Origin: Hyposmocoma kahamanoa
Taxonomy: Eukaryota; Arthropoda; Insecta; Lepidoptera; Cosmopterigidae
DNA length: 64,000 bases
Assembly: GCF_003589595.1 (NCBI RefSeq)
Contig: NW_020656077.1
Span: forward strand, 8,346,795-8,410,794
Direction of reading: 5' to 3'
Part shown: piece by piece, positions 1 to 10,205 of the stretch
Numbering within the stretch: the stretch's first letter is position 1
Layout of the letters: each line of letters begins with the position of its first letter
Program-made: the position numbers and the translations under genes
Notes under the pieces: model-generated
What the model saw: the letters and a program-made list of their open reading frames with translations, nothing else
What the model was told of the DNA's origin: nothing
Databases searched by the model: none

Positions 1-193
1 AAACAATAACACACACGATTGTCGTGACGTATTTTTGAAGTTGTTTATTTTTTTAAATGACAGTTACAGAAATAGCAATTAATATTAGTTCTTTTACCTG
101 TTATAACTTCGACATCCTATAAATCGGTATAAAATCATCGCCGGCACCTCTAGGTGTGGTACGCGTCTACGGCTGCATGTATCGCGTGAGCGG
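1..193 (-). mobile_element. Family H element, copy 1, truncated by the window edge
   Basis: The reverse complement matches the first third of the complete copy at 20769-21378. It ends with the terminal inverted repeat GCGTGAGCGG followed by ATAA, one base away from TTAA. The rest lies outside the window. See 20769-21378 for the family description. Confidence 0.85.
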
Positions 194-344
194 ATAACAT
201 GTTGAGACAGGAATAATAATAATAATTTATTTGTTAAACACAAATCTTACATTAAATAGACCCTATGTTATATGTAACAGCCATTTGTGTGAGACTGGAG
301 TCCGTAATTCAGTCCGATTCAGTTAATAACAGTAAATCGCGTAT

Positions 345-423
345 ATTGTAGCGTGCGTGCGCGCGTGCGTTTGTGTGTGTGAGTGTGAGAGAAAGTGTGT
401 GAGTGTGAGAGAAAGTGTGTGAA
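345..423. repeat. GT-rich simple repeat with a 20-bp direct duplication
   Basis: A GC/GT alternating run passes into two consecutive copies of GTGTGTGAGTGTGAGAGAAA. It is low-complexity DNA with no coding sense. Confidence 0.8.
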
Positions 424-479
424 TCAACGATTATACAAATTAAGCAAGAACAGTAATACGGTTATAATTATTAACAAAA

Positions 480-605
480 AGATCGAACACTCACAAAAAA
501 TTCCTTCGATCCGGCCGGATTCGAACTGACGTTTTCTAGCAAGCCATGTCAGACGCTATGCCAACTAAGCCACGAAACGAACAAGCGGACCTTACAAATT
601 CCTCG
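480..605 (-). mobile_element. tRNA-derived SINE-like repeat (family P), copy 1
   Basis: On the minus strand the text reads like a tRNA body: an A-box-like TGGCTTAGTTGG and a B-box-like AGTTCGAATCC about 45 bases apart. The downstream part (GATCCGGCCGGA, then the reverse complement of GATCGAACACTC) recurs at 48795-48880 and 51330-51385. Recurrence plus the Pol III boxes suggest a SINE rather than a working tRNA gene. Confidence 0.55.
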
Positions 606-1195
606 ATCTTTCGTCGATTCAACATAGTCTAGTTTTATCAGCCAATTAGAAATAATATGTTTAAAAGCACGGGAGCCGTATCATCTCACTCCTTGGATGC
701 CATTATCGTCTACTCAGAACGTGGGTAATCGGGCGAGGAGGTTAAAACACAGTTTATTACATTGTCAATTTATAATTACTTTCATAATCAATTACAATGC
801 GATTTTACAAATTTCAGCCTCGTATTCCACTAATTGATAATTAATTTAAAGATTTAATATGACGTTCCGCACAACATGTGGTGCCAGGACAAGATGTCGA
901 CGGATGATTATTCTCCTTTTCTCTCTGACGTGACTGATCGCGCCCTATCGTCACTGGTGACAGTTGATGCTGTCCGTTCGAATTGCAACAGTGCTGTGCG
1001 TTATGTCAGAGTGAGACAGGTAGTTTCACTGTAATAGACACAAACTAATCGACGCGCCGTCATGTTTATATTTTATTTGTTGTATAAATAAATAATTTTA
1101 GACCTTTTTTTATCCCACATAGATACTAAATTTGGAAATGTATTTATTGAAAATGAAACTTTTCTTATTTAGTAACGAGATGTCTTTTGTTTCAG

Positions 1196-1319
1196 ATCTC
1201 CTCAAGTACCAAGAACTCTTTCGTCATGGGCTTTCTAACCGTAAGCTGCGCACTCATGGCCTTCTTGTGCCTGACCAACATCCTTCCTACCGTCTGGCTG
1301 GAGGAGAACGAAGAGATAT
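1196..1319 (+). CDS. First coding exon of an unidentified secreted or membrane protein
   Basis: This is the only convincing host coding exon in the window. A polypyrimidine acceptor (TCTTTTGTTTCAG, ending at 1195) precedes 30 bases of 5' UTR. The ATG at 1226 has G at -3 and G at +4. Thirty-one codons plus one base follow, up to the donor GTAAGT that begins at 1320. The peptide starts MGFLTVSCALMAFLCL and continues TNILPTVWLEENEEI. Residues 3-20 are strongly hydrophobic and are followed by an acidic stretch, which fits a signal peptide with cleavage near residue 17-24. Third codon positions are GC-rich against an AT-rich background, which supports real coding. The exon leaves in phase 1. No downstream exon that could continue it was recognised in the next 62 kb, so a very long intron is inferred. 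A longer frame across the same bases (from 1132) crosses both splice sites and is a shadow. I do not recognise the protein. Confidence 0.75.
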
Positions 1320-1414
1320 GTAAGTGATTTTCAAATTTTTACTCTCTAACTAAATTAAGCTAAACTAAATTATTCTATTTAAGTCATTGTGTTAAGAGCT
1401 TTGGTGAAATAACA

Positions 1415-1700
1415 AATCCTAATATTATAAATGCGAAAATAACTCTTTCTGTTACGTTTTCACGTCTAAACCGCTGAACCAATATTGATGGATTTTGGTA
1501 CAGAGATAAACGGGACTTCGAAAAAGAACATAAACTACTTTTTGTCACAATAATATAGAGTTTGGTATAGAAATGGGTGGGATCTAGTAGAAGGACATAA
1601 GCTAGTTTTTGTCACAAAAATATGAATTTTACGTTTCAACGTCCGAATGTATATAAATTAATTAATTAGACCACATCACCTACGTTGCTCTGAACCCAAA
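1415..1700 (+). repeat. Interspersed repeat family L, copy 1
   Basis: It begins ATTATAAATGCGAAAATAAC and continues with CACGTCTAAACCGCTGAACC. A related piece lies at 63595-63680. I recognise the text as a common lepidopteran interspersed repeat but cannot assign its class. It starts about 95 bases after the donor of the coding exon. Confidence 0.5.
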
Positions 1701-1861
1701 GTAAACAGCTAAAGTACTTGTGCTATGGAAATCGGAAACAACGACGGTACCACAAACACCCCGACCGGACACAATGTAGAAAAGTTACGTTTCTATATTG
1801 ACACTAAACTAGACCTACGATATATTATATAAAATTAATGTGACTGATTTTAAATCCCTCA

Positions 1862-2290
1862 TTATCTATATGCATGGGGTTGTACAACTTTTGTGCTGAT
1901 AGGGTATTCCAGTCCACAACTTCGATTCGTGCAATTCCTTGGAATATTTGCTACATACGGATGGAACCCCAGCCTACGTCTAATCCCCTCATGATGGAAA
2001 GGGAAAGGCGGAATTAAATCGTACAATTCCCTTGGACACTCTCCGTGATATATCTGTAGAATACCGATGAGCAGATAGCAGAACTTTACGGCGGTGTTCA
2101 AGGCTCTGTAGTTTCACCTCTACTATTTCCGAATCACATATAAGCTTCTCAACTAAATCCAAGGTGCCTTGGATGTACTTTGGTATTTAGCACAATCCTT
2201 CCATAGGTGGCAGCAGTACTCACACGACCGCTCTTGTGCCCGGTACAGCCTCGAATTCAAACGAAGTTCGAATTGAACGGCATATCCATT
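1862..2290 (-). mobile_element. Jockey-clade LINE, C-terminal RT fragment, decayed
   Basis: The minus-strand translation contains the order typical of the end of Jockey-type ORF2. First comes a CEYCCHLW motif (family: EYCSHLW). The segment that follows holds in-frame stops. Then come IYHGECPRELYDLIPPF and RRRLGFHPYV. The expected WNSLP-type end is disturbed (GLEYPIST). It is a relic with no catalytic core in the window, and no poly(A) tail or target duplication was identified. Confidence 0.7.
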
Positions 2291-2341
2291 CCATGTAGTT
2301 GGAAACGGTCGGCTATCGGTAAGGATATATCACGAAAAGTG

Positions 2342-2361
2342 TAACCTAACCTAACCTAACC
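2342..2361. repeat. Short interstitial telomere-like block (CCTAA)n
   Basis: Three and a half copies of CCTAA, the complement of the insect telomere unit TTAGG, lie next to the Jockey fragment. The block is too short to claim a telomeric origin. Two TTAGG units also occur at about 40008-40020. Confidence 0.6.
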
Positions 2362-2663
2362 ATGGACTCTCGACAAGACGGGATTTCTTCTACACTTCAT
2401 TAAATGCTATATATATTTTAAATTTCAACTTAATGTTGAAATTGAAAATATGTATACCCTGGCCCAAAAGCAGTTTTGAAGACAATGTTATTTTTGAAAT
2501 ACAGATAATTAATTATCTAGTTCAGACACAGATGTCTTGCACTAAATGCAATCTTGCAAGCTCAAGTTTGTCTGTAAGTTTATGAAATAAAAAAATATGT
2601 TTATTATTATTACCGGCGATCTAATAAATAAAGATTAAATAAGCCTATATTTCTATTATAGTA

Positions 2664-3260
2664 TTAATTAACACGTACATTAACATGTCTTACCACCTTG
2701 CAACAAGTGTAGTCGCTTGCTCGGCTTAGGCCTTCTATATTGTCTTTCTCAATGCTCCTTTCGTGGCTTTTGTCACCCATTGTGGTCCTGCTCACCCAGT
2801 GTTTTCCCGTCTTTTTTCGGCCAACCTTTACGTTGACCTTCTTCATCGTCATACCACCTTTTTATCGTACTCATTTCTGGTTTCTGGCTTCTTATTTCTC
2901 AAATTTTGAATCGTTCTCGAATTCTCTTTTCCTTCCCTATTCTTACATCTGTTCGATCCGTCATCACTACAATCAAAGTTCTTGAAACCAGAGGACGCGC
3001 CCATCAATCACAATGTACTTTCATTTCCTTATTGTTAAACTTCAAAACGATTGCTATTAAAATTGTAAAGTAGTTCTTTTGGGCTTTCTTTTCCCTCTTT
3101 TACCAACTGTTATATTAAATTTTGTGGATCGAGTCTCGTGCATTCTCATTTCTCAAAGCTAGTCTACAGTCTTATTTCGTTTCTTGGTAGGCATTCACTC
3201 ATTCCATTATCCTTCCTATGTACGTGCCCTGCTCACTTCCATTTAATAGATCGTATAGTT
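2664..3260 (-). mobile_element. Probable RTE-like LINE C-terminal fragment, frameshifted
   Basis: On the minus strand, near 3240, the frame reads KWK*AGHVHRKDN, which resembles the conserved KWRWAGHVAR motif of RTE-type ORF2 ends. Further on there is a KRWYDDE segment and, in another frame, GRKKTGKHWVSR. The order fits the family C-terminus but frameshifts and stops break it. The assignment is by motif only. Confidence 0.5.
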
Positions 3261-3289
3261 TTTATTACATTTGTTGCGTTCTTTCTTTG

Positions 3290-3520
3290 ATTTTTTTTAT
3301 GATAAGAGACGGGATTAACAAGTCGTGCGCCTGATCGTAAACGACACCCCTGTCCATAATATTTGCAGTGCCACTCAGAGCTTTAAATCATTTGTGATTG
3401 ACGGGCGCAATGGCTATGTCCGTCGGATCCAAAGATCTGAGGGGCATTGCCACTGCGCCCGTCACTCTGGTATATAAGTTGTCAAGTCCCAAGTGCCTGT
3501 AATTTCACAAGAATCCTTAG
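3290..3520 (-). mobile_element. Poly(A)-ended repeat D, copy 1
   Basis: Family D is a repeat of about 300 bp. Read in its sense direction it begins near GTAGAGCTCCTTGTGAAAG, passes GCAGTAATG and CACATGGGACTTGTCAA, and ends GTTCGTCCCGTCACTTGATA plus an A-run. The 3' A-run suggests a retroposed sequence (SINE or LINE 3' end). This copy is antisense, starts with a T-run, and carries an extra internal segment near 3395-3430. Confidence 0.8.
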
Positions 3521-3539
3521 AGCGTTGGTGCACTAGATG

Positions 3540-3640
3540 TGATTCGTATCAGTTCCGAATTCGAGAAATGACGGTACGAAATGTCTTAGGGAACAAGCGA
3601 TATCCGAAGTAGGTCCAAATGTTCCAGATACGGGTTCAGG
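3540..3640. repeat. Repeat G fragment
   Basis: It contains GTTCCGAATTCGAGAAATGA and ATCCGAAGTAGGTCC. The same text occurs at 42285-42430 and, split by a family F insertion, at 30085-30760. The class is unknown. Confidence 0.6.
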
Positions 3641-4127
3641 ACGACTAATCTGATGCAGGTCAATGTTCTATTACAATGTTATATTCTTAATTCTCTCTCT
3701 TTGTTTTATTCTAACATAATTCTCTGCATTTTTCTTCGACTTTTTTCAAGGACCACAACCTTACTTAACTGAAAAAAAATGCGGTAAAGCTGAGTTAACG
3801 GCAAATCGTTTTATTGGAGCTAGACGACATTATGTTAAACAACTGTATAGTAAAATGCAAATAAAAAAAACTTGTACAAAACAATGCACTCCAAGACACC
3901 ATCCGTAAGCTAACAACTCAAGACTAATTTAATCATAAATAGATGAGTTGGGTAAACTGCAGATTATCCTGGTTGCATAATATTATGAGATGAAGGATTA
4001 TTGTAATATTTATTATTAATAGATTTACAAATTTTATGTCGATTGATAAGTGGAAATAACATAAATGTTTATGTAATTTGTATACAATCCTTTAATACAA
4101 TAATCCGTATTGGGTCAATGTGGCGGA

Positions 4128-4416
4128 CTATGGTCTGAACCATAGTTTCCCAAAGAGATCCCTACCGCCCGCAGACGATATTATACCGTATCTTAATATG
4201 GACGCAACATAACCATGGTATGCTTGAAGGACCGAGTCTCTATCTACAACTTTGATAAGCATACATAATGTACATATATGCATAAGTGTTGAGTGACCTA
4301 GGAACTTTGTAACATTTGTGTCTCCGATGTATGTCCTTTTGTACTCTACGTTTATCTTACTAGCTATTTTTCTTTTATTATTATTGTTTAACCAGTACAA
4401 AAACAGGTTTTGCCGT
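4128..4416 (-). mobile_element. LINE RT C-terminal fragment (family J), copy 1
   Basis: The minus-strand frame begins YWLNNNNKRKIASKINVEYK, continues VTKFLGH, and ends LRYGII followed by RDLFGKLWFRP, a Jockey/CR1-type thumb and C-terminal pattern (FLGI.ID, then YGI..W). Compared with copy 2 it lacks the segment after FLG, so it carries an internal deletion. It abuts the K piece that starts at 4417. Confidence 0.7.
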
Positions 4417-4750
4417 ATTATATAAAAAATTAAAGTAAATATAATGTAAAAAACATATTATCTCAACTTAAAATTAAAAAGGACCAGATATCGTACCCGA
4501 TTTCTGTCTGAATGGTAGTAGGTTGGTTAGGGTGGATAAATTCCGTTATCTTTGTCATATAGTTACTGAAAATCTTACTGATAATGATGACATTGAGCGA
4601 GAAAGGAGGGCATTGGCAATGCGTGGTAATATGTTGGCCAGGAGATTTGCACTCTGTTCAGATCAAGTTAAAGTAACGCTTTTTAAGTCATACTATCGAA
4701 CACTATATACGTGTAGTTTGTGGGTTAACTGTACCAAACAAAATGATTTG
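4417..4750 (+). mobile_element. LINE RT C-terminal fragment (family K), copy 1, truncated
   Basis: The frame from 4523 reads KFRYLCHIVTENLTDNDD, then the IERERRALAMRGNMLARRF motif of a LINE ORF2 end. It is cut after CTKQN at about 4746 and joins a reversed family J piece. The 335-bp stretch matches 6568-6905 closely, including about 100 noncoding bases upstream. Confidence 0.7.
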
Positions 4751-4756
4751 AAGAAA

Positions 4757-5007
4757 TGATTGAAGGACCGAGTCTCTATTTACAACTTTGTTAAGCATAT
4801 ATAATGTATATGCATAAGTGTTGAGTTTAGTGCCAATACTCTCCAATTGTGTTTTCCAGTTAATTTTGTCATCAATCTGTATACCTAGGAACTTTGTAAT
4901 ATTTGTGTCTTCCGTGTGTGTCCCTTTGTACTCTACGTTTATCTTACTAGCTATTTTTCTTTTATTATTATTGTTTAACCAGTACAAAAACAGGTTTTGC
5001 CGTATTA
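4757..5007 (-). mobile_element. LINE RT C-terminal fragment (family J), copy 2, truncated
   Basis: It starts with the same peptide as copy 1 (YWLNNNNKRKIASKINVEYK) but keeps the middle: ITKFLGIQIDDKINWKTQLE then KLNTYAYTLYMLNKVV. It lacks the C-terminal end, which is cut by the join to family K. Copies 1 and 2 therefore flank the K piece in the same orientation. Confidence 0.7.
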
Positions 5008-5024
5008 TACGGGCTGTTGTTTAA

Positions 5025-5315
5025 ATGGTGCAATCGCTTGTATGTCATTTAAGCTATGATGATACCGTTACTATTACCGGTCTCATACACTTTTACATAG
5101 ATACGTATTATAATACAGTATTGTTGAAACTGATATTTAGTAACTTCACCCTTTGGAGTAGGTATGTCAAAACTTTATTAATTGCGATCAAAATCAAATA
5201 TCGTCGTGTCTTGGCTAACAAATGCCTTCGAATATTCATTGATCTGTTAAACAGATATTACAATAGTGGAAACAAGGGCTACTCGTGCGTGCTCGTTTTC
5301 ACACAAACTAAATAA
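5025..5315 (+). other. Unrecognised 96-codon open frame
   Basis: The frame opens right after the J fragment and runs to TAA at 5313. Its AT-rich, low-complexity translation shows no motif I recognise. It lies between transposon pieces and is most likely a chance frame. Confidence 0.15.
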
Positions 5316-5439
5316 CCATAACACACCCTCAACAATAAAGAGATGTAATTAAAAAATATATTTTTTGGAAAAATGGCTAAATAAATCCTAATTTGGACTT
5401 TATTTTTTGGGCTTGTTTCCTTAACTTTATGTAACTTTT

Positions 5440-5600
5440 GTAACTGCCTCTGTGGCCGAACAGTTACTTTGAGAAATATTTGCATGGCCTACATTTATTT
5501 CTCTCGTGAGTTTGGGTTTAATTTGTGGTTGTCTATGTGTGTGTCCATGGCACTGTCAATGTGTGCGCGTTATTATTATATATTTATATGTGTTGAAACC
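5440..5600 (+). mobile_element. tRNA-derived SINE family E, copy 1, internally deleted
   Basis: Family E copies start with a tRNA-like head (CTCCGTGGCCGAACGGT) and a B-box GTTCGATTCCCGGG. They continue GAGAAATATTTGTATGGCC, TTTCTCTCGTGAGTTTGGG and GTGTGTGTCCATGG, and end in GTGTGT/TTATT. This copy keeps the first 20 bases of the head but has lost the B-box region. Confidence 0.8.
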
Positions 5601-6226
5601 ATTGTTTTCTTAAAATAAAAATATTTATGCGTATTGTTCGCCGGTTCTTTTGTACTTGCCACGCGTTTGCCATTTTTGAGCGTCAGAATTGAGGCCGGAA
5701 TGTGCCTACTACAAACAATTTTGTTTGAAGTACACACAGTGCACAATTCAATTTTTGCATTTAAAAAATCTCTGGCTTGCTCCCCTTCTCTCTGGTTTTA
5801 TATTTCGCGCCCTATTTGAAATGCTAATACTGAAATGAAAGTTATGGTAGTCGGTATTTTATTTTTGTGCTGTAATGAAACCTTAGCGCGTCTTTCCGTG
5901 GACTTAATGCTGTGATAAAGCGCGTAATGTTAACTTCGTTTTATTGAGTTGTTCTTACACATAAGTTAGCGTCAGCTACTTATGGACACGTTGAAATTTA
6001 AATGCATTCACTATTAAAAAATAGTCATGTAGTTTATTATCTAAACACTTTAATAAATAGCACAGATTATTGAAGATCTATAGTTAAGTAGGCAATAGCG
6101 TTCATTTAATAGTTACCTCGCGTTTTTATTTGCGGCCTCTGCTCTAACCACAGGCTTGTGTAGCAGAGACCATTTTACATTTACCATTGGCACATCTTTT
6201 TCTTAACGTATCGATGACATACATTA

Positions 6227-6510
6227 TACTACAGTGGCATAGAACTCAGCCACGCCGACTGCGTCACTAGCAGTCGCCATTAAATCCTCAAGCGTGCTGG
6301 TGTTAGGGCACGCAGGGCACGATATGAGGTGGGCCATTCCAGTTTGAGTCGCACCGCACAAGCAGTCCAGGTTAGTACCATCCGAAAATCCTCACCTGCA
6401 CAAATTGTCCTTACTCCGACCAACCTGAGTTCGAAGCCTATTCAAGGACGTCCAGATCGGCCTTGATAATTCGTGTCCAGGAGGAAGACTCTCAGAAGAC
6501 AAAGACATAT
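6227..6510 (-). mobile_element. LINE ORF2 C-terminal zinc-knuckle fragment
   Basis: The minus-strand frame reads HELSRPIWTSLNRLRTQVGR, then GFSDGTN, CLCGATQTGMAHLISCPAC and TLEDLMATASDAVGVAEFYA before a TAA. This matches the end of a class of non-LTR ORF2 proteins with an RNase-H-like tail and a C-x-C...H...C-x2-C knuckle. A one-base shift near 6395 separates the two halves. The upstream catalytic RT is absent. Confidence 0.7.
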
Positions 6511-6567
6511 TATTGACTGTATTGAATTTGGTTGTGTTCTGAAATTGAATTTGACATAATATATTGG

Positions 6568-7240
6568 CAATAATATAAAAAATCAAAGTAAATATAATGT
6601 AAAAAATATATTATCTCAACTTAAAATTAATAAGGACCAGATTTCGAACCTGATTTATGTCTGAATTGTAGTAGGTTGGTTAGGGTGCATAAATTCCGTT
6701 ATCTTGGTCATATAGTTACTGAAAATCTTAGTGATAATGATGACATAGAGCGAGAAAGGAGGGCATTGGCAATGCGTGGTAATATGTTGGCCAGGAGATT
6801 TACACTCTATTCAGATCAAGTTAAAGTAACGCTCTTTAAGTCATACTATCGAACACTATATACGTGTAGTTTGTGGGTTAACTGTACCAAACAAAATGCC
6901 ATCCGCGTTCAATATAACGATGTATATAGAGCTATGTTTAAATTGCCAACATACTGTAGTGCATCTGAAATTTTTTTGTTAGCACGTGCGGACGGGGTTG
7001 CTGCTGTGCTTAGAAAGAGGGTTTCTTCTCTTAGACAGAGAGTGCTAGATAGTACTAATAGCAATATAGCTGCTATAGCTCGTAGTTGCGACTCGTCCAT
7101 ACTGAGACATTGGATTGCAATTATTAATAATTAAGTGCCTATATATAATATTTAATTCTAATTTAATATTATGTAATTACATGGATTTGTTATGTCTGAA
7201 AGAAATGATTATTATTATTTATTATTATTATTAAAAGTAA
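6568..7240 (+). mobile_element. LINE ORF2 C-terminus (family K), copy 2, with 3' end
   Basis: An open frame at 6676-7134 (152 codons) gives the ORF2 tail: KFRYLGHIVTENLSDNDD, IERERRALAMRGNMLARRF, YTCSLWVN, RVQYNDVYRAMFKLPTYCSA, then an alanine/arginine-rich end at TAA. The 3' UTR is about 70 bases and ends in a TTA-rich tract near 7208-7235, the usual microsatellite tail of such elements. The RT core and endonuclease are missing, so the element is 5'-truncated and dead. The bases 6568-6905 duplicate 4417-4750. Confidence 0.75.
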
Positions 7241-7405
7241 AATTTACAATTAGTTGTGTGTTTATTTGTATGACGGTGCTTATGTGCGCGCGTATGTATG
7301 ATAGATATTATAGACAACAGTTATTTTTTTTGAATGATTAAATTGGTTGATAAAAAAATAAAAATGGCGGCTGGTGACGGAAGAGGCATTCGCATTTCGG
7401 GAGCA

Positions 7406-7439
7406 GTTTCGGGAGCATCCGAATGGATGCTCCCGAAAC
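7406..7439. repeat. Perfect 15-bp inverted repeat with a 4-base loop
   Basis: The arms are GTTTCGGGAGCATCC and its exact reverse complement, separated by GAAT. A partial direct copy (TTTCGGGAGCA) lies just upstream at 7395-7405. There are looser flanking arms ATGGCGGC and GCCGCCAT, so it may be the centre of a foldback element. Confidence 0.85.
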
Positions 7440-7669
7440 GCTTTACTTGCCGCCATTGTTGCTATTTTTGGTACAATGCAAAATTTGCAATTAGGCTTGC
7501 TAATGAATCGTTGATTTTTTAAGAACAGTTGCTCATACCATAATAATTCAATTTTTACAGCTGTTAACACCGAGTCTTTTATTGGTTAAAATAATTACGT
7601 GACAACATTAGGGCGGTGCATCGGTTTTAACAATCTTTCAGATAGATATTTTTGAGATAGATCACTGTT

Positions 7670-7965
7670 CTTTTTTTATAATACCAAGTGACGGGACGAA
7701 CTAGTCGTGCGCCTGATGGTAAGGGACATGCCTGTCCATAACAGTTGCAGTGCCACTCAGAGCTTTAAACCGCAAAGATCGACGGGGCACTGCCACTATG
7801 CCCGTCACCCTGAGAGATAAGTTGGCAAGTCCCATGTGCCTGTAATTTCACCAGCACCCTTAACGCTTCGAAACCGGAAAAGAGTAATGCTCACATTAAT
7901 GGTTGGTGGCAGAAAAAGGTGTCAGTACTGTCCTGGACGAACTCTTTCACAAGGGCCTCTACTAT
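7670..7965 (-). mobile_element. Repeat D, copy 2, near full length
   Basis: This antisense copy begins with a T-run (7671-7678) and includes GACGGGACGAACTAGTCGTG, the CTGTCCATAACAGTTGCAGT segment and the CTGGACGAACTCTTTCACAA end. It is the most complete uninterrupted copy here. Confidence 0.85.
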
Positions 7966-8024
7966 TTGAAATGTAGTTAATGTCCCAAACAATAATTAAG
8001 GCATAATCTCTTCATATCCAATGT

Positions 8025-8105
8025 GTAGGTTTCGTCGCGTTGTTTTCTTCACCGAAAAGCTCATAATTCCGGGAACCTCTGAGATGCGAGAGTGGAGTCG
8101 GCTTT
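8025..8105. repeat. Interspersed repeat R fragment, copy 1
   Basis: It holds GTAGGTTTCGTCGCG...CACCGAAAAGCTCATAATTC and GAACCTCTGAGATGCGAG. Similar text at 29780-29965 has GCAGGTTTCTTCACGAAAAG. I recall this as a lepidopteran repeat; the class is not determined. Confidence 0.45.
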
Positions 8106-9220
8106 TGTTTAAGTGGTGGCAGGTCAAATCGTAAGGCTACCGCGGCTAGGGAACTTAATTAGCGGAAAAATAGGGTAGGTACAGAACTGTTTGATAATTG
8201 CTGTGAATCAAATCCGTTGTGTTTTCTTTTGACGGCCTTGGCAACTAAATGACTTCACTTCGACGCAGGGCCACGTTTATAAACGATCATTAAGGAGGGA
8301 AAAATTAATAAAGAAAGCTCGGCGGTTGTGCGTTGAACATATAAATTATTTACCAAATCCGTTATTTGCATAAAAAAGAGCTCGCTGACGCCCTGCGTAA
8401 TTTGTGTTAGTGAAGAATGCATAAAAATAAAATAAAACAAAGAAAATATGTACTTTACCTTAGGTCTAGCGGAATTGTAATTCAGGGATACTTGTGCTAG
8501 GGATCCCGCTCTTCCACATTACAAACACAGGAATATCTAGAGTAATTGATTTTTCATCGCACTTGCTCGTAAACAGTATGATTGCAACTTGACTATAATG
8601 CCCCAAATAAAACCCTCTGGCCTTTTTTCTTTTCATTACAGCCATGGTCGGTTAGGAGTTTTTTGTTATTTGTAGCATGACATACTTGCTTATAAAGGTT
8701 AGGTTCAAGTTTAAACAAGGCTAATTAAGTTCAAAATTTAAACATTCGCTTGAATTACTTTTATTTTTTTAAATTAGTTTCTGTAAAAAAATTAGCAAAT
8801 TTTTTTACAGCATTTTAGTTTGAGTTGTATTATCTATGGAAGAATAGCTAGCTGGCCATTTGTTGATAAAAAAAAACAAAAAACCTGCCATTTTCAAAAT
8901 CCATAACTCTTGTGTTGTGAACCATAATTATTCACACAAGAAATAAACATTGTATTTATTTTCTCCTTAGTACACAATGTACTATTATTGAACAGTGATT
9001 TCAGATTAGATAATTTTAATACATATTAGTGTGTTTTGTACATAGTGTGTGTTTGTGTGAGTGTGTAATAGTGAATTATGCATGTGAATAATAAAGTAAC
9101 AAAACTTTTTGGAGAACAGCCAATTTTACGGATTATCCAGGTACTTTAAAAAATAATTATGTTTCGTCATAGTGTAATAAATAATTCATGAAGAAGTTCG
9201 GTTTATTAATCTGTTTCAAG

Positions 9221-9448
9221 GATTGACTTACAATTATATGGACGTCGGGTCCGCGCTAAAAAGTGTCCGCACTTGTAAGGCGCTAAAATCGTATACAGAG
9301 CGCGACACTCCGCTTTAGTCTTCATTTGTTCGACTGACAGCGCGATACTGCGATGACATTACAATTTCAATTTCGAATAGGTTGACTTGGGACATTTTTT
9401 TCGTGGTTTTTGTATTAGACCCGTCGTCCATTTATTTGTAAGTCAATG
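9221..9448 (-). mobile_element. Family A non-autonomous DNA transposon, copy 1 (short form, 228 bp)
   Basis: Ends are GATTGACTTAC (consensus CATTGACTTAC) and GTAAGTCAATG, with inverted repeats about 30 bases long. Flanking 8-mers GTTTCAAG and GTTGCAAG differ at one base, consistent with an 8-bp target duplication. This short form lacks the TCTAATTTTGCTTGCTTCGC-containing middle of the 286-bp form. Confidence 0.9.
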
Positions 9449-9470
9449 GTTGCAAGTGGTGCTTTTTTAA

Positions 9471-9665
9471 ATGGATGTTTGTGACGTGGACAACGGGTTG
9501 ACTGCGATCTCTTCATGTCAGTTTTATAAATCTTTTGTCACTTTTGCTAATCAACCCTCTAGAGAATTAACCGGGGGTTGGTTATTTATTGCATTTCGAT
9601 TTGCCATTTGTAACCGCATCGACTGTTTTAAAAATAAACAGCGTTGTTTAACTCGCACTGGATAA
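9471..9665 (+). other. Unrecognised 64-codon frame beside family A
   Basis: The frame starts 22 bases past family A copy 1. The translation shows no recognisable domain, and no splice signals support it. Probably noncoding. Confidence 0.1.
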
Positions 9666-9852
9666 ATTATTATACCCACAAATTGTTGACACTGATGCAT
9701 TAACGCTTACTGCCTCTTTTAAATATAATGAGTGTTACAATCTATGGAAAAGGTTGGCCCATTGCAGGTTTTCCAACATTAAAAAATCTCATTAAGTGGA
9801 TTTTTAGCTTATGCGGCGAATTCTTAATTGAATTGTCTTTTTATTTAAACGC

Positions 9853-9975
9853 AAAGATCTTAGAAGTGCTGCCACAGCGCCCATCTTCCTGTGACATAAA
9901 TTGACAAGTCCCATGTGTCTGTAATTTCACCAGCACCCTTCTGAACCGAAACGAAGTAATGCTCACACTATGATG
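9853..9975 (-). mobile_element. Repeat D fragment, copy 3
   Basis: It contains CGCAAAGATCTTAGAAGTGC, GACAAGTCCCATGTG and TGTAATTTCACCAGCACCCT. It lacks the A-run end and joins an RTE-like fragment directly downstream. Confidence 0.75.
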
Positions 9976-9984
9976 CCGAGTTCT

Positions 9985-10200
9985 TCGAGTATGGAGACGT
10001 TTGAGCGAAACTGTCTATGAGACCCCAAGCATTCTTCTCCAATACCACAACTCCAGAGCGTCTATCTTATTCCTTCTCAATTTTACGGAGCGTCCATATC
10101 TCTGCAGCACATTGAAATATGGGGAAAACTAGAGTTGGGACCTGCCGGATTTTGGTGACTTTAGTAATATTTCTATTCCTCCATATTTTATTTAGTCGGA
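9985..10200 (-). mobile_element. RTE-like LINE ORF2 fragment, frameshifted
   Basis: The minus-strand text gives KIWRNRNIT, then EIWTLRKIEKE, a stop, and in another frame DALELWYWRRMLG. These match in order the family motifs for the palm-to-thumb end (ETWTLRKAD, then IDALEMWCWRRML). At least one frameshift and one stop are present. Confidence 0.65.
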
Positions 10201-10205
10201 TCGCA

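Noticed and set aside
480..605. Functional tRNA gene
   Set aside because: No clean cloverleaf, and parts recur elsewhere, so it is a SINE-like repeat. The same applies to 19345-19430, 59028-59056 and 61132-61205.
1132..1323. 63-codon frame overlapping the first coding exon
   Set aside because: It runs through the acceptor and donor; the splice-bounded frame from 1226 has the signal peptide and better codon use.
2342..2361. Telomeric insertion or telomere fusion
   Set aside because: Only three and a half CCTAA units; too short to distinguish from chance.
7280..7570. Coding frames around the hairpin at 7.4 kb
   Set aside because: Frames on both strands arise from the palindrome and share no motif with known proteins.
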